The translations under genes were made by a program, and so were the position numbers. From a virus: a DNA stretch of 31,945 nucleotides. Below are positions 1-8,343 of this stretch, in pieces. Positions within the stretch are counted from its first letter, which is position 1. Every line of letters begins with the position of its first letter. The stretch is from positions 1-31,945 of the IMG/VR virus record IMGVR_UViG_3300013125_000682; one strand, given 5' to 3'. The notes under the pieces are model-generated. The model was not told the DNA's origin and did not search any database. It saw only the letters and a program-made list of their open reading frames with translations.

Positions 1-433
1 GAATGGTCGCGAGTCCCCCGGTAGGCGCTGGACGCCCCGAGAACCAGAGCTTCACCCTCTTCAGGGTCTCCTGAACAACGGGGACCCCGATGGCATAACA
101 GAGCTTGGTCCACAACGCAGGCTTCGCGGGTTCGCCTACATAGCCGCGCCAGACGATATCCGAGATCCAGGGGCCGACGAGCCACTTGAAATCATCCTCT
201 CTGGTCAGGATCTCGTTCATTGTTGTCAACATGGGATCTATGCCGGCATGAACCAGGAGATCCTCAGTTCTTTTCATATGCACGCCATTGATCACGATGG
301 AGTCGCCGCCATCCGGCCTGTTTGTCAGGAAGTTCTCGAATGTGGTGGGCGTTCCCGGCTTTTTTTCATTCCCCCGAAACTGCCGAAAGGGCATGACCAC
401 CTTTTCCAGCAATGTGCTTTTGAGTCCCTGCAT
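1..433 (-). CDS. Phage head structural protein, probable major capsid subunit (5' part; runs off left edge)
   Basis: An open minus-strand frame starts at ATG 433 and stays open to base 1, giving 144 residues without a stop. A clear AGGAGA Shine-Dalgarno lies 8-13 bases upstream. The N-terminus begins MQGLKSTLLEK, and a later stretch reads EILTREDDFKWLVGPWISDI. I do not recognise a catalytic motif. In Mu-like phages the gene after the protease/scaffold, or after a decoration protein, encodes the major head subunit, so the position suggests that role; it is inference from gene order. The gene follows the decoration-like gene across a short repeat-filled gap. No palindromic repeat is seen in the visible part. 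Confidence 0.6.
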   Translation of the reverse strand, partial: MQGLKSTLLEKVVMPFRQFRGNEKKPGTPTTFENFLTNRPDGGDSIVINGVHMKRTEDLLVHAGIDPMLTTMNEILTREDDFKWLVGPWISDIVWRGYVGEPAKPALWTKLCYAIGVPVVQETLKRVKLWFSGRPAPTGGLATI

Positions 434-448
434 TTTCTATTTCTCCTT

Positions 449-526
449 TGTGGGACAGGCTTTCCAGCCTGTCGCTAATGGCAGGCTAGAAAGCCTGCCC
501 CACATTGCCCCTCACCCCAGGGGCGG
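449..526. repeat. Family C palindrome pair plus family D remnant
   Basis: Two inverted family C units (GGACAGGCTTTCCAGCC and its partner ending AAAGCCTGCCCCAC) are followed by a short CCCTCACCCCAGGGGCGGG family D arm. They fill the gap between the decoration-like gene and the probable capsid gene. Confidence 0.85.
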
Positions 527-529
527 GAA

Positions 530-1522
530 TTACGATTCTATAGTCTCTATTGCCGCGTCCTTGGCGCCGCCGACGATAATCATGCACCGTTTGGCAGACG
601 GATCATGGCTCGGGAATCCGCCATCAGTGACGCCCGGCGTTAACCCGATTGTGGTATAACAATCCTCTGTGGTCACGGCTTCCGCGGTCAATCCGAGCGC
701 GGTAGCGGCTGTGCTGCCCGAGGCCACGATTTCCAGAGCTGTCCGCGGGTCCGCGGCATAGAGGCGCAGTTTCTGGTCCGCGGTCCGGACTGCATAGAAA
801 TCCGTCGCAGCCGCATTGATGTCCGCGGCCACGGCTGCGGCGGATTGTGTCGCTCCCGCGGTCAATACGAACGTCTGATTGCCGCCGGAACCAACCTTCA
901 CAACCAGGCCGTCGCCCGATGTCTCCACGATGTTATATGGCCCCGCGGTTGAACTGACGATCTCAACCGTATCCTGGACGATCTCCAAAGCGGTCCCGAT
1001 GGTAAGGCAGGTCAGCACGAGCTTTCCATCGCTCGATGCCGATGCCACGAACCCTACCGCAGCAGCGTTAAGCTCCGCTGCAATCTGCGCCGCGGTGCGG
1101 GCAGCGCCGGCCGTGAGCGCGAACGTCTGGATCGGTCCGTTGCCCACACGCACCGTGAGCATGTCGTTCACGTCAAGCGTGATGGCATACGGCCCCGCAT
1201 TGGCCGCGGTGATGACCGCAGCGCTGCCGGGAATATATTGATAGACCTTGTCCGACGGCCCGAATACGCCCTGGCCCGCTACAACAATCTCCCCCGCGAT
1301 CCGGGTTTGCAAATTGTGAAGCCCCAGGATGCGGATGGTGCACTCCTTGAGCGCATTGCGCACGTCGATGCATTCGCCGAGCTCGCGTGGCCCGCCGATG
1401 GCGCTCAGTGCCTGGGCCTTGCGGCCGGTTGTTATTTCGAGCCGATCGCCGATGGCCGGCTCGGTATCATAGTCGAAATCTATATTCAGCCCTTTTGCAT
1501 GTCGATCAGCGGCTGTGCTCAT
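530..1522 (-). CDS. Decoration-like structural protein with two tandem repeats
   Basis: The 330-residue protein starts at ATG 1522 with a strong GGAGG Shine-Dalgarno. The middle holds two similar units of about 75 residues (roughly 109-182 and 193-266). Each starts near AGPY and contains a QTF.LTAGA element, an alanine-rich helix (AAQIAAELNAAA or AAVAADINAAA) and a TALEIV end. This pattern suggests duplicated beta-rich domains, as seen in phage decoration and fibre proteins; that assignment is inference. It lies between the protease/scaffold and the probable capsid gene, where Mu-like and other phages often place decoration proteins. The C-terminus is Cys- and Gly-containing. No palindromic repeat interrupts the gene. 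Confidence 0.7.
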   Translation of the reverse strand: MSTAADRHAKGLNIDFDYDTEPAIGDRLEITTGRKAQALSAIGGPRELGECIDVRNALKECTIRILGLHNLQTRIAGEIVVAGQGVFGPSDKVYQYIPGSAAVITAANAGPYAITLDVNDMLTVRVGNGPIQTFALTAGAARTAAQIAAELNAAAVGFVASASSDGKLVLTCLTIGTALEIVQDTVEIVSSTAGPYNIVETSGDGLVVKVGSGGNQTFVLTAGATQSAAAVAADINAAATDFYAVRTADQKLRLYAADPRTALEIVASGSTAATALGLTAEAVTTEDCYTTIGLTPGVTDGGFPSHDPSAKRCMIIVGGAKDAAIETIES

Positions 1523-1539
1523 TTATTGCCTCCTGTCAT

Positions 1540-1623
1540 TTTCTCCGCAGATTGCGCAGATTTACGCAGATTGAATCCTGAATTCCTGGTCCGAGAATCT
1601 GTGTCATCTGCGTAATCTGCGGT
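1540..1623. repeat. Family F inverted repeat
   Basis: Left arm TCCGCAGATTGCGCAGATT and right arm TCTGCGTAATCTGCGG are separated by about 45 bases. Together they fill the gap between the protease/scaffold stop and the decoration gene. Confidence 0.85.
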
Positions 1624-1636
1624 TCATTTCCTGATT

Positions 1637-2218
1637 TTATTTGCCGCCCTTTTGCCATGCGGCCACAGACGCCGCGGCCCGCTTTTGCTCGGGGTTCAAT
1701 GGCGTTTCCGATCCGGTGGCCGGATCTTCAGCCAGCGAGGTGCGCCGGCTTTGAGGCCGGCCGAAACGAGCGTCGGCCTGTGCCCCATATTCCGCGCAAT
1801 ACGCCTTGAGCTGGCCTATGTCCGTGCAATTGCCGATCACCGCCCTGATCTGCTTGGCCTCATCGGACAGATCGGGCCGGCTCGGATCGACCTTCGCGGA
1901 ATCAAACGCCTTCAGAGCAGCCTGCTTGAGGTCCTCGATATACTGTTCGCCGGCCGTGGCCAGCTCCAGACGCGCCGGAATGCGCTCCACAATCTGGGCC
2001 AAAGCAACGGCCGATTCCCCCTCCGTTCTCAGGGCCTTTTCCATAGCCTGCAATTTGGCCGCCAGAGCATTGTAAGCGTCTCTGATGCCGGTGAGCCCGT
2101 TGAGCTTTTCCAGGGTCCGCTCCACGAGCCCGTCTGTCACCGTGCCTTTCTCATCGAAAACGTATTCGATCCCCAGGACGCCGAGGACCGCTGCGCAGAG
2201 CGCTATCAGCTTCTCCAT
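1637..2218 (-). CDS. Nested scaffold protein from an internal start (Mu gpZ-like)
   Basis: Inside the protease gene, in the same frame, ATG 2218 follows a strong AGGAGGAGG sequence about 8 bases upstream. Translation from here gives 193 residues beginning MEKLIALCAAVLGVLG. It contains the entire helical C-terminal half of the longer protein. Mu makes its scaffold from an internal start of the protease gene, and the lambda C/Nu3 pair works the same way. The strength and spacing of this internal ribosome site are directly visible; use of the site is inference. Confidence 0.5.
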   Translation of the reverse strand: MEKLIALCAAVLGVLGIEYVFDEKGTVTDGLVERTLEKLNGLTGIRDAYNALAAKLQAMEKALRTEGESAVALAQIVERIPARLELATAGEQYIEDLKQAALKAFDSAKVDPSRPDLSDEAKQIRAVIGNCTDIGQLKAYCAEYGAQADARFGRPQSRRTSLAEDPATGSETPLNPEQKRAAASVAAWQKGGK

Positions 2219-3106
2219 GATCGTGCCTCCTCCTGTCTCCCCGTGATTGAAATCCTGTGCGGCCCCCGCCGCATTTGTTATTTTGTTTTGCGCATCCCGC
2301 GGCCCGGCATTCGCATCCGCTCCGGCCCAGACCATCCCCAGATGCAACACGCCTTCGGCAGCGAGGTCCACGGGCCGCCAGCAAACAATCTCGCCGTCCA
2401 CTTCGCGGCCCTGCATTTCAACGAACGTTCCGAAATCCATATCCGGATGGCTCATTTCAAAATCAGGGTCCCATGCCACGGACATGGCATTAATTTCGCC
2501 GCCCTCAAGACCAAGGCATGCCTTGGGATCATAGGCCCTCCGGATCACAGCCACCGCATTACAGCCGGCTTCTATGCCTGTCGGTTCCTCCCATGCTCCA
2601 TTTTCCAGCCGGCCCGCCTTGTCCTTAATCGAAAACGAATGGTCCCACACGAACCCCACGGGCCGCGATGTCTGCCGCTGCGTTATAAAGCCCGGCATTT
2701 TGCGCAGGGCATAGGCGTCGTTGTATCCGTTATCGACCAACTGCGGCCCGAGCCATCCCATGCAAGACCAGGTCGGAGCGGCGCTCAGCACGCGCACGAG
2801 CATACGGAGTTCGTCAGCATTGCCGCCGGACCCGCCTTCCGGCGCCTCGCCAGGCCCTTCCGCGGGCGGCGCATCATCCGGCAGGCCATTGGCCTGGCTG
2901 TTTACCGTAGCGCCGGCGCCTGCCCCGGACCTTGATCCGGGGTCCTGCCGGTGATCGTTGCCCTCGACCGGTTCGCGGAACACGGCCCCGATATCATGTG
3001 ACGGGTGACAGTCGGCTATGCATCGAATGCCCGCATTTGACATCCGGTAGCGTTTCCGGCCGTTAACCACCGTGAACGGCGGTTCTTTGATCTGGTCCTT
3101 CTTCAT
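1637..3106 (-). CDS. Prohead protease/scaffold protein (Mu gpI-like)
   Basis: The 489-residue protein starts at ATG 3106 with a GGAGG Shine-Dalgarno. The N-terminal half (about 100-260) includes FVWDHSF, GGEINAMSVAWDPDFEM and MGMVW-type segments, which resemble phage prohead protease domains; I did not confirm a catalytic triad. The C-terminal part (about 297-489) is helical and charged, as expected for scaffold, and ends in a Lys-containing tail. In Mu, gene I encodes a protease whose C-terminal half is also made separately as scaffold Z; an internal start here suggests the same arrangement. The segment around 55-95 is rich in Gly, Ala and Pro and looks like a linker. It lies between the portal/head fusion and the decoration protein, as expected for a head-maturation gene. 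Confidence 0.65.
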   Translation of the reverse strand: MKKDQIKEPPFTVVNGRKRYRMSNAGIRCIADCHPSHDIGAVFREPVEGNDHRQDPGSRSGAGAGATVNSQANGLPDDAPPAEGPGEAPEGGSGGNADELRMLVRVLSAAPTWSCMGWLGPQLVDNGYNDAYALRKMPGFITQRQTSRPVGFVWDHSFSIKDKAGRLENGAWEEPTGIEAGCNAVAVIRRAYDPKACLGLEGGEINAMSVAWDPDFEMSHPDMDFGTFVEMQGREVDGEIVCWRPVDLAAEGVLHLGMVWAGADANAGPRDAQNKITNAAGAAQDFNHGETGGGTIMEKLIALCAAVLGVLGIEYVFDEKGTVTDGLVERTLEKLNGLTGIRDAYNALAAKLQAMEKALRTEGESAVALAQIVERIPARLELATAGEQYIEDLKQAALKAFDSAKVDPSRPDLSDEAKQIRAVIGNCTDIGQLKAYCAEYGAQADARFGRPQSRRTSLAEDPATGSETPLNPEQKRAAASVAAWQKGGK

Positions 3107-3113
3107 GTTGCCT

Positions 3114-3218
3114 CCAGGGCGACCACCGGTCGCCCCTACAATCCGTATCCGCAGATTGCGCCGATTACGTAGGGGCGCATGGCGTGCGCCCAGGGCGACC
3201 TGTGTAATCTGCGGTTGT
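3114..3218. repeat. Family A units with one nested inside family F
   Basis: A GGGCGACCACCGGTCGCCC family A palindrome is followed by a family F left arm (CCGCAGATTGCGCCGATTACG). A second family A unit (GGGGCGCATGGCGTGCGCCC) then splits F, whose right arm TGTGTAATCTGCGG resumes afterwards. Confidence 0.85.
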
Positions 3219-3223
3219 TCTTC

Positions 3224-5698
3224 TCATGCGGCCATTCTCCACTCGCCGGCCAGGACGACTAGACTCGTCTCCCATCGGCGGCTGTTACTCGATGCCCCTT
3301 CCAGCACGGCTATGGTGCGATGCCTGCATTGCGGATGTATAGGAGCCGACACCATCCCGGACGCCTGTATGTCCGCCGCATCCGAACCTTGGAGCCTCTC
3401 CAGACCTGCTGACCCGCCATAGCGCGATGTGACGAAATCGGTGAATTTGGAAATGTCCTCATCCCCCGATTCGATGATTTTGTTGATGCGATCCACTTCC
3501 AGAGCTACCTTGAATTCCTTGCCCTGGATCGCATAGCACCAGTCACAGGTTCGGCTATCCCACGGCCCCGCGATCCTGAAGACCTTGAACGCCTCATCGT
3601 GCAGGCCCAGCACCTCGCCCCAGTTCTGGCACCGCGAGACGCCGGTATCGATGATGACCCGCGCGCGATGGTCGGTTATCTGCTCGGAAAGATCGCCAAA
3701 CTGGTCCTTGAACTGCGCCAGCTCCTTGGCTGTTGTCCCGCGGCCGAAATTTTTCTCCTGGTATTGTTCCCGCATGAAATTCTGAATGCGGCGGGATGTC
3801 AGCTCATCATTCGAGATATACTTGCTCACATAGAGCCTATCCACGCGGCTCAAATAATTGGTTGCGGTCTCATCCGCAGCATCGAATATGGTCGCGGCGC
3901 GGCGTTCCCACCCGCCGCCGAACAGTGAATCATCCTCATATTTGGCCCACTGAAAGATCGTCCGGTTATGTTTTTTGGCGATCTGTTCGAGCGTGGCCGC
4001 GTCCAGCGATCCCTCCGCCTTCTCGGTAAATCGCCGCAGGGCTTCCTGAACGAACCCGTCTTCATCTTCGATATGATGCAGCCGCGCCCATTCATAGACC
4101 GCATCCACGCCGGCCTGGCCCGCATCCGAGAGCTGCCCCCGGACCTGGTAAACGTAATCCCGTGCAGCCTTGCGAGCATCACGGGCCGAATTCTCGGCCC
4201 GCGTCCCCACATATTCAATTTGCCTTTCTTCGTAGCGCCGGCGTCCCGCCGGTATTTTCTGCACTGGTCGTGCACCGTGCGCCCCTACGTTCCTCTCTCC
4301 CCTCGCGGGAGAGGGCGGGGTGAGGGGACGCAGGCCATTGCCGGGCCATGCGGCCGGCTTGAACGGCAGCATCCGGTAACAATTCTCGACCCGGTTGAAT
4401 GAGGCGACAAAATCTCCGGACTGCGCCGGGGCATTGTCAAACCCGAGTTTGCGCCGCAATTCATCCCTGTCGGCGAGGTCCGCCTGCAGCAAAGTCGCGG
4501 CGGCTTGCGCTTCCATCTGCCAGGATTCTGCGCCAAGGAAGGCATCCAGGGATCGGTTCGGATTGAAACGCAGCGATATGCCCACATCGGCCAGCCCCGA
4601 CAAGGCCAGGTTCAGCCTATAACCATGCTCCATGCTGCGCTTGGCCGCGAGTTGATAGGTGTAGATCTTGCCGAGCATCTCCTCGAAAACCACTTTGGCG
4701 AACGTTTCGGTCGAATTGAAATTCCATCCCATGAAAACCGGATCGACGCCGAGCCCCGCAAACAATGCCTGGAGCACCATTTGCAGAATGTCTTTTGCGC
4801 CGGCTGCTCCCTGCGATGTATTATGATGCTCGAATTTCACATTATCGAAGGCGGCTGCCAGCCCGCCCTTCAGATTGGTCTTGGCGCCCTGCACGAAATC
4901 ATCGAGGTATTTGCCCGTCCGGGCGTCATAGTCCGCATCCGATTCATTTCTCGCAAAATCCTGTTGCGGCTGTTGCAAATAGGCCATCAGGAGCCCGAGG
5001 CCGGACAATTTGTTCAGCCAGCCATCAATGGATTCATCGAATTTGGCCAGCTTGGCCAGGGCCTTCATTGCTGTGATGGCTGGCGGGATGGGATTGGGGT
5101 TGTCATCCCACATGGTCGGCGCGGTAAACGTGGTCTGGACCGGATTGAGCGGGACCAGGCGGCCGAGTTGCACCTGGCATACTTCCAGAGCCAGGTCCGG
5201 CCGGCGACGGAAGCGGCAGGTCTTTATCGGGATCAGATATGCCCTTTCCACCCGAGCCAGGTCCGCTGTCGCGGGCCATTCGCAGCACGTTGCGCCTGAA
5301 CGGACTATTTGCGAGAGCATGCCATTGACCAGGCCGTCAGCTCCGCCTCCGAACGGATAGCACCTGGCCGCAAGATCGTTTGTGGCCGTGAGCGCGCCTT
5401 GCGCTTGCGCTTCGTTACTGGCGGCAATTTCCAATTTATGGCCGGTGTTGCCGAGCGCCTGGACCTGATGCAGCAGGCGCCCGAGATAAGGCTCCTTCAT
5501 GAACATCCAGTCCATGACATCATAGAACTGGAATGGAAACTTGGCCGCGAGCCCGCTCAGGCTGCTGGCAAATGTATCGAGCATCATGGCATAGGGACTG
5601 CCTTCATCGACGCTCACGCGGCTGCCAATTCCGGGCACGGCCTTGCGGCCGCTTACCGCATTTGCCAACCAATTTCTTGCCCGCCGCCACCGGTTCAT
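3224..5698 (-). CDS. Portal protein (gp29-like) fused to an F-like head morphogenesis protein
   Basis: This 824-residue protein is chosen to start at ATG 5698, which overlaps the terminase stop (ATGA); an in-frame ATG at 5713 is an alternative. Residues to about 440 look like a Mu gp29 (DUF935) portal, including QALFAGLGVDPVFMGWNF and MLGKIYTYQLAAKRSMEHG. The C-terminal third (about 495-824) resembles the phage Mu F / SPP1 gp7 head morphogenesis family, with a SRCQNWGEVLGL segment, a WDSRTCDWCYAIQG Cys pair and a final PIHPQCRHRT motif. In Mu these are separate genes. Here the join falls at residues about 451-492, encoded by adjacent family D, A and B repeats (LTPPSPARGERNVGAHGARP and a following B-type stretch). 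The gene sits between the terminase and the protease, as expected for a head-assembly operon. Confidence 0.8.
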   Translation of the reverse strand: MNRWRRARNWLANAVSGRKAVPGIGSRVSVDEGSPYAMMLDTFASSLSGLAAKFPFQFYDVMDWMFMKEPYLGRLLHQVQALGNTGHKLEIAASNEAQAQGALTATNDLAARCYPFGGGADGLVNGMLSQIVRSGATCCEWPATADLARVERAYLIPIKTCRFRRRPDLALEVCQVQLGRLVPLNPVQTTFTAPTMWDDNPNPIPPAITAMKALAKLAKFDESIDGWLNKLSGLGLLMAYLQQPQQDFARNESDADYDARTGKYLDDFVQGAKTNLKGGLAAAFDNVKFEHHNTSQGAAGAKDILQMVLQALFAGLGVDPVFMGWNFNSTETFAKVVFEEMLGKIYTYQLAAKRSMEHGYRLNLALSGLADVGISLRFNPNRSLDAFLGAESWQMEAQAAATLLQADLADRDELRRKLGFDNAPAQSGDFVASFNRVENCYRMLPFKPAAWPGNGLRPLTPPSPARGERNVGAHGARPVQKIPAGRRRYEERQIEYVGTRAENSARDARKAARDYVYQVRGQLSDAGQAGVDAVYEWARLHHIEDEDGFVQEALRRFTEKAEGSLDAATLEQIAKKHNRTIFQWAKYEDDSLFGGGWERRAATIFDAADETATNYLSRVDRLYVSKYISNDELTSRRIQNFMREQYQEKNFGRGTTAKELAQFKDQFGDLSEQITDHRARVIIDTGVSRCQNWGEVLGLHDEAFKVFRIAGPWDSRTCDWCYAIQGKEFKVALEVDRINKIIESGDEDISKFTDFVTSRYGGSAGLERLQGSDAADIQASGMVSAPIHPQCRHRTIAVLEGASSNSRRWETSLVVLAGEWRMAA
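4222..4345. repeat. In-frame B-A-D repeat cluster inside the portal/head fusion gene
   Basis: From left to right on the plus strand, a family B unit (CGTAGCGCCGGCGTCCCGCC), a short family A remnant and a family D hairpin (CCTCTCCCGC with its GGGAGAGGGCGGGG partner) lie side by side within the coding frame, at the join between the portal and F-like domains. All are read without a stop. Confidence 0.8.
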
Positions 5699-7362
5699 CA
5701 CATTTCCCCCCATCCCACATATTTGGGGAGCACAGTGGTTGACGGGCCTCTAATTCCCAGTTCCAGGGCTGCAATGCGACCGCTATTCATAGCCATGCCA
5801 AAATGGTTGTCCACATGATCCAGATAGGTCCGCCGCATATTTCCGCTAGGGTCTTCAGTGGTCTCGGTTATGAGCATCTTCAGGTGGGCATCCACATCCT
5901 CGCGGATTGCTTTCTCAGCGGGGCTCAATCGCTCCATTGCAGGCAAATACATTTCGACATTGACGAGCATATCCACGGTGGCATCAAGGCTTTCTGTCCG
6001 GTCCACCTTCACGTTCTGAATGGGGACCTTGTTCTCGAATAATTCGGAGCCTACGGTCAGCTCCTTGACCGGCGAAAAATATTGAATCCAAACCCTATCT
6101 CGAAAATTCACGGCAAATTCTTTGGCCGACCGTTTATAGGGCATGGCGTCGATCACGCAACCCGCAATGCCGTATTTCCGCATTAATTCAGGCAACCGGC
6201 CCCATTTGTCGGTTATTTCAAACCAGACCCAATCCAGATCGCTCCCAACGCGGCGATTGATGGCAATGTGCAGCAGGTCGCCAACATCCACGCCCATGAA
6301 ATGCCCATAGCCGCTCTGGCAAATGAACCCGTGTTCGATCTCGCACCTGCGCAGCACATCATCCGTGATCTTGGCATCGTCGCCGCCATAAGGGTCGCCT
6401 ATGATGCTGATCGTGAAGCGCTTCAATTCCAGCCGGCGTTTCAGAGCCGCCTGATACTGGCGCATTATGAATGTGGCATAATTGGGGGCCTTCTTTTTCG
6501 GCGGCTCAATCTGAGTATAGAGCTGCGAAATATGATAGCCCCGCACGTCGCGGCCGGGCCGGTGGGCCTCCCATCGGCCCTTCTTCATATCGAGCTCGGC
6601 GCCGCAGTTGAGGCAGCCGCGGTAATGGGTTGCGCCGTCAGGATAGGATTTGAGGCGATTCTGCGGAATTTCCATGAAGTTCGCTGGAAATTCCTTTTCC
6701 AGGCAATTCTCATGGCCGCACGCCGGGCAGATCAGGTGCCAGTAATGCTGGTCGCTGGGCACGAACATTTTGTTAATGCCGTACCCCGGAAAGCTCGGCT
6801 GTGACAGCGCATGATCCCATTGCAGCGTGCTCGCCATAATGCGATCTTTGACGAACTCGGAATGGTCCTGCTTGGACCGATCGACTTCATCACGGATTAC
6901 ATAGTCGCCCGGCGCGGTGATGACATTGGCCTCCGAAAACATGCCCATAACCTGAATGGAGCCGTCGCCTAAATCCATGTGCTCCCAGGAATAGGTCTCG
7001 CCGATATGGGCCTTGATTTCAGGGCTGCGATTGATCAGCCGCTGGATGCGCTTCTTGCTAAACGTGCGCGCTTTTTTATCATTGTCCAGGTAATAGAGGG
7101 AGGTCAGTCCCAAATGGTCCGCCACGTAAATTGCGCGGATAGCCATGATTTCCGAAGCGCCGATCTGAGCTGCCTTCTGAAGCACCTGGACCGGATGGTC
7201 ATCCTCCATGATCTGCTGCTGAAACTCGAACCCCTCATATGAATACGGCCCGCCGCCCACGACAATGCCCGCGGTCCGCACATATTCACCGGGATTCAGG
7301 CGCCGTCCCCGCGTGGCCCTCATGGCTGCGGTTTTCGGCAATATTTCAGCAACTACGCTCAT
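5698..7362 (-). CDS. Large terminase subunit (Mu gp28-like / GpA-like)
   Basis: The 554-residue protein starts at ATG 7362, overlapping the preceding stop (TAATG). It is the DNA-packaging motor ATPase and nuclease. An ATPase region lies near the N-terminus (VLQKAAQIGASEIMAIR), followed by a GDYVIRDEVDRS Walker B-like segment and then a zinc-binding pair (CPACGHEN and CLNCGAEL). Further on, MGVDVGD and CVIDAMPYK segments fit an RNase H-like nuclease domain. The zinc module and overall length suggest the GpA-like side of the terminase family. The gene contains no repeat insertions, unlike many neighbours. It is translationally coupled to the gp27-like gene upstream and to the portal fusion downstream. 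Confidence 0.88.
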   Translation of the reverse strand: MSVVAEILPKTAAMRATRGRRLNPGEYVRTAGIVVGGGPYSYEGFEFQQQIMEDDHPVQVLQKAAQIGASEIMAIRAIYVADHLGLTSLYYLDNDKKARTFSKKRIQRLINRSPEIKAHIGETYSWEHMDLGDGSIQVMGMFSEANVITAPGDYVIRDEVDRSKQDHSEFVKDRIMASTLQWDHALSQPSFPGYGINKMFVPSDQHYWHLICPACGHENCLEKEFPANFMEIPQNRLKSYPDGATHYRGCLNCGAELDMKKGRWEAHRPGRDVRGYHISQLYTQIEPPKKKAPNYATFIMRQYQAALKRRLELKRFTISIIGDPYGGDDAKITDDVLRRCEIEHGFICQSGYGHFMGVDVGDLLHIAINRRVGSDLDWVWFEITDKWGRLPELMRKYGIAGCVIDAMPYKRSAKEFAVNFRDRVWIQYFSPVKELTVGSELFENKVPIQNVKVDRTESLDATVDMLVNVEMYLPAMERLSPAEKAIREDVDAHLKMLITETTEDPSGNMRRTYLDHVDNHFGMAMNSGRIAALELGIRGPSTTVLPKYVGWGEM

Positions 7363-7943
7363 TACACCTTTTCCAGCATCCGCTCTTCAGCAGCGGCGAT
7401 CTTGTTATAGAGCTTCGTGATCAATTCCGGGTCCCCTTCAAGGTCCTTCCGGACTTCGTCTTTCAAATCCTTTACGGCATCCCGCACCTGCTGGCCCTTT
7501 TTCTGCTCCCATTGTTCGCGGGTTTGCGTGGAGCGGCCGAGGCGCTGATGCGCGAGAATGAGTCGGCAGAAATCCTCGATGCCTTGCGCCTGCATTGGGG
7601 CCGCGTTATAGAGCGTTTCCATCAGGGTCGCTTCCATCAATTGCTGGCGGCCTTCTTCAATCGTAGTATCCGCGGGAATCAGCGCCAGAATGGTCCTGGC
7701 CCGCATCAGAGCATCATCAATGCGATGGATGTCGTCGCCGAGCTCCACCCGGTGTTTAAAAATTTGATTGCGGCTGATCTTATGGCCGAGCTTTGCCAGT
7801 TCTTCCGAGATCTGCTCATACGTGAGGGAATTCGGCCCAGGCATGAGCCATTCCCGAATCTGGAGCCGAATTTCTTCGGGCAATTTGTTGATGGCCGAAT
7901 GCCGCCTGTTCGGCCGCCGGATAGGATGATCCGCAGATTTCAA
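7362..7943 (-). CDS. gp27-like protein (DUF3486), probable small terminase subunit
   Basis: The core reads INKLPEEIRLQIREWL, then YEQISEELAKLGHKISRNQI, a helix-turn-helix typical of Mu gp27/DUF3486 proteins, which recognise DNA for packaging. A coiled C-terminus follows. The usual family starts a few residues before the INKLPEE segment, but no ATG is present there. The nearest supported starts are TTG 7943 (GGAGAAGG about 7 bases upstream) and GTG 7979 (AAAGGA upstream). Both lie in a family F repeat that appears to have displaced the original start; I chose TTG 7943 with moderate confidence. The stop overlaps the terminase start. Confidence 0.75.
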   Translation of the reverse strand: MKSADHPIRRPNRRHSAINKLPEEIRLQIREWLMPGPNSLTYEQISEELAKLGHKISRNQIFKHRVELGDDIHRIDDALMRARTILALIPADTTIEEGRQQLMEATLMETLYNAAPMQAQGIEDFCRLILAHQRLGRSTQTREQWEQKKGQQVRDAVKDLKDEVRKDLEGDPELITKLYNKIAAAEERMLEKV

Positions 7944-8013
7944 AGATGGGACCTTCTCCACAGATTTCGCAGATTTCACAGGTTCCTTTCTGCGTAGTCC
8001 GCATAATCTGCGG
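7928..8013. repeat. Family F inverted repeat across the gp27-like start
   Basis: The arms ATCCGCAGATTTCAAAGAT and TAATCTGCGGTTAG, with TTCTCCACAGATTTCGCAG-type units between them, cover the region just upstream of and including the probable start of the gp27-like gene. Confidence 0.75.
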
Positions 8014-8037
8014 TTAGATTCTTTTGGCTGTGAGGAC

Positions 8038-8343
8038 CTAGCAGACAATCTCGACCCCCGGATCGGGACCAATCACGCCATCGAGCAGATCAATCCCCTG
8101 CGGAGTTATCCATACCAGCCAGCGTTCCACGAGGGACTCACGATCCTTCAGCAGCTCCTTGCGGAGATATTCTTTCTCCGCAAGGTAACGGACGTCCTCC
8201 TCCAATTGCTCGAAACTCCCCAAGCGGCCGGCTCGTTGGAATATGCGCTGCAATCCCTCAAGGGAGAGCCCCTGGCCGCCATAGACCCGGACCTTTCTGA
8301 GAATTTCGCCTCTCCGCCGCAGCTTGGCGTCCACTCCGGTCAT
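8038..8343 (-). CDS. Mu gp26-like protein with a winged-helix look
   Basis: The 101-residue protein starts at ATG 8343, overlapping the upstream stop (TAATG). Segments include SLEGLQRIFQRAG, ELEEDVRYLAEKEYLRKEL-type helices and WLVWITPQGIDLLDG. These look like a winged-helix DNA-binding fold with a beta-wing end, as in the gp26 position of Mu-like phages. It lies between the gp25-like membrane protein and the gp27-like gene, which matches that order. The exact role of gp26-type proteins is not known to me. Confidence 0.65.
   Translation of the reverse strand: MTGVDAKLRRRGEILRKVRVYGGQGLSLEGLQRIFQRAGRLGSFEQLEEDVRYLAEKEYLRKELLKDRESLVERWLVWITPQGIDLLDGVIGPDPGVEIVC

Noticed and set aside
1652-2935. 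A long plus-strand open frame of 427 residues
   Set aside because: It is opposite the protease/scaffold gene, has low-complexity composition and has no ribosome site or family signal.
4505-5299. A plus-strand open frame opposite the portal domain
   Set aside because: It is a shadow of the GC-rich portal gene, with no start signal and no recognisable motif.
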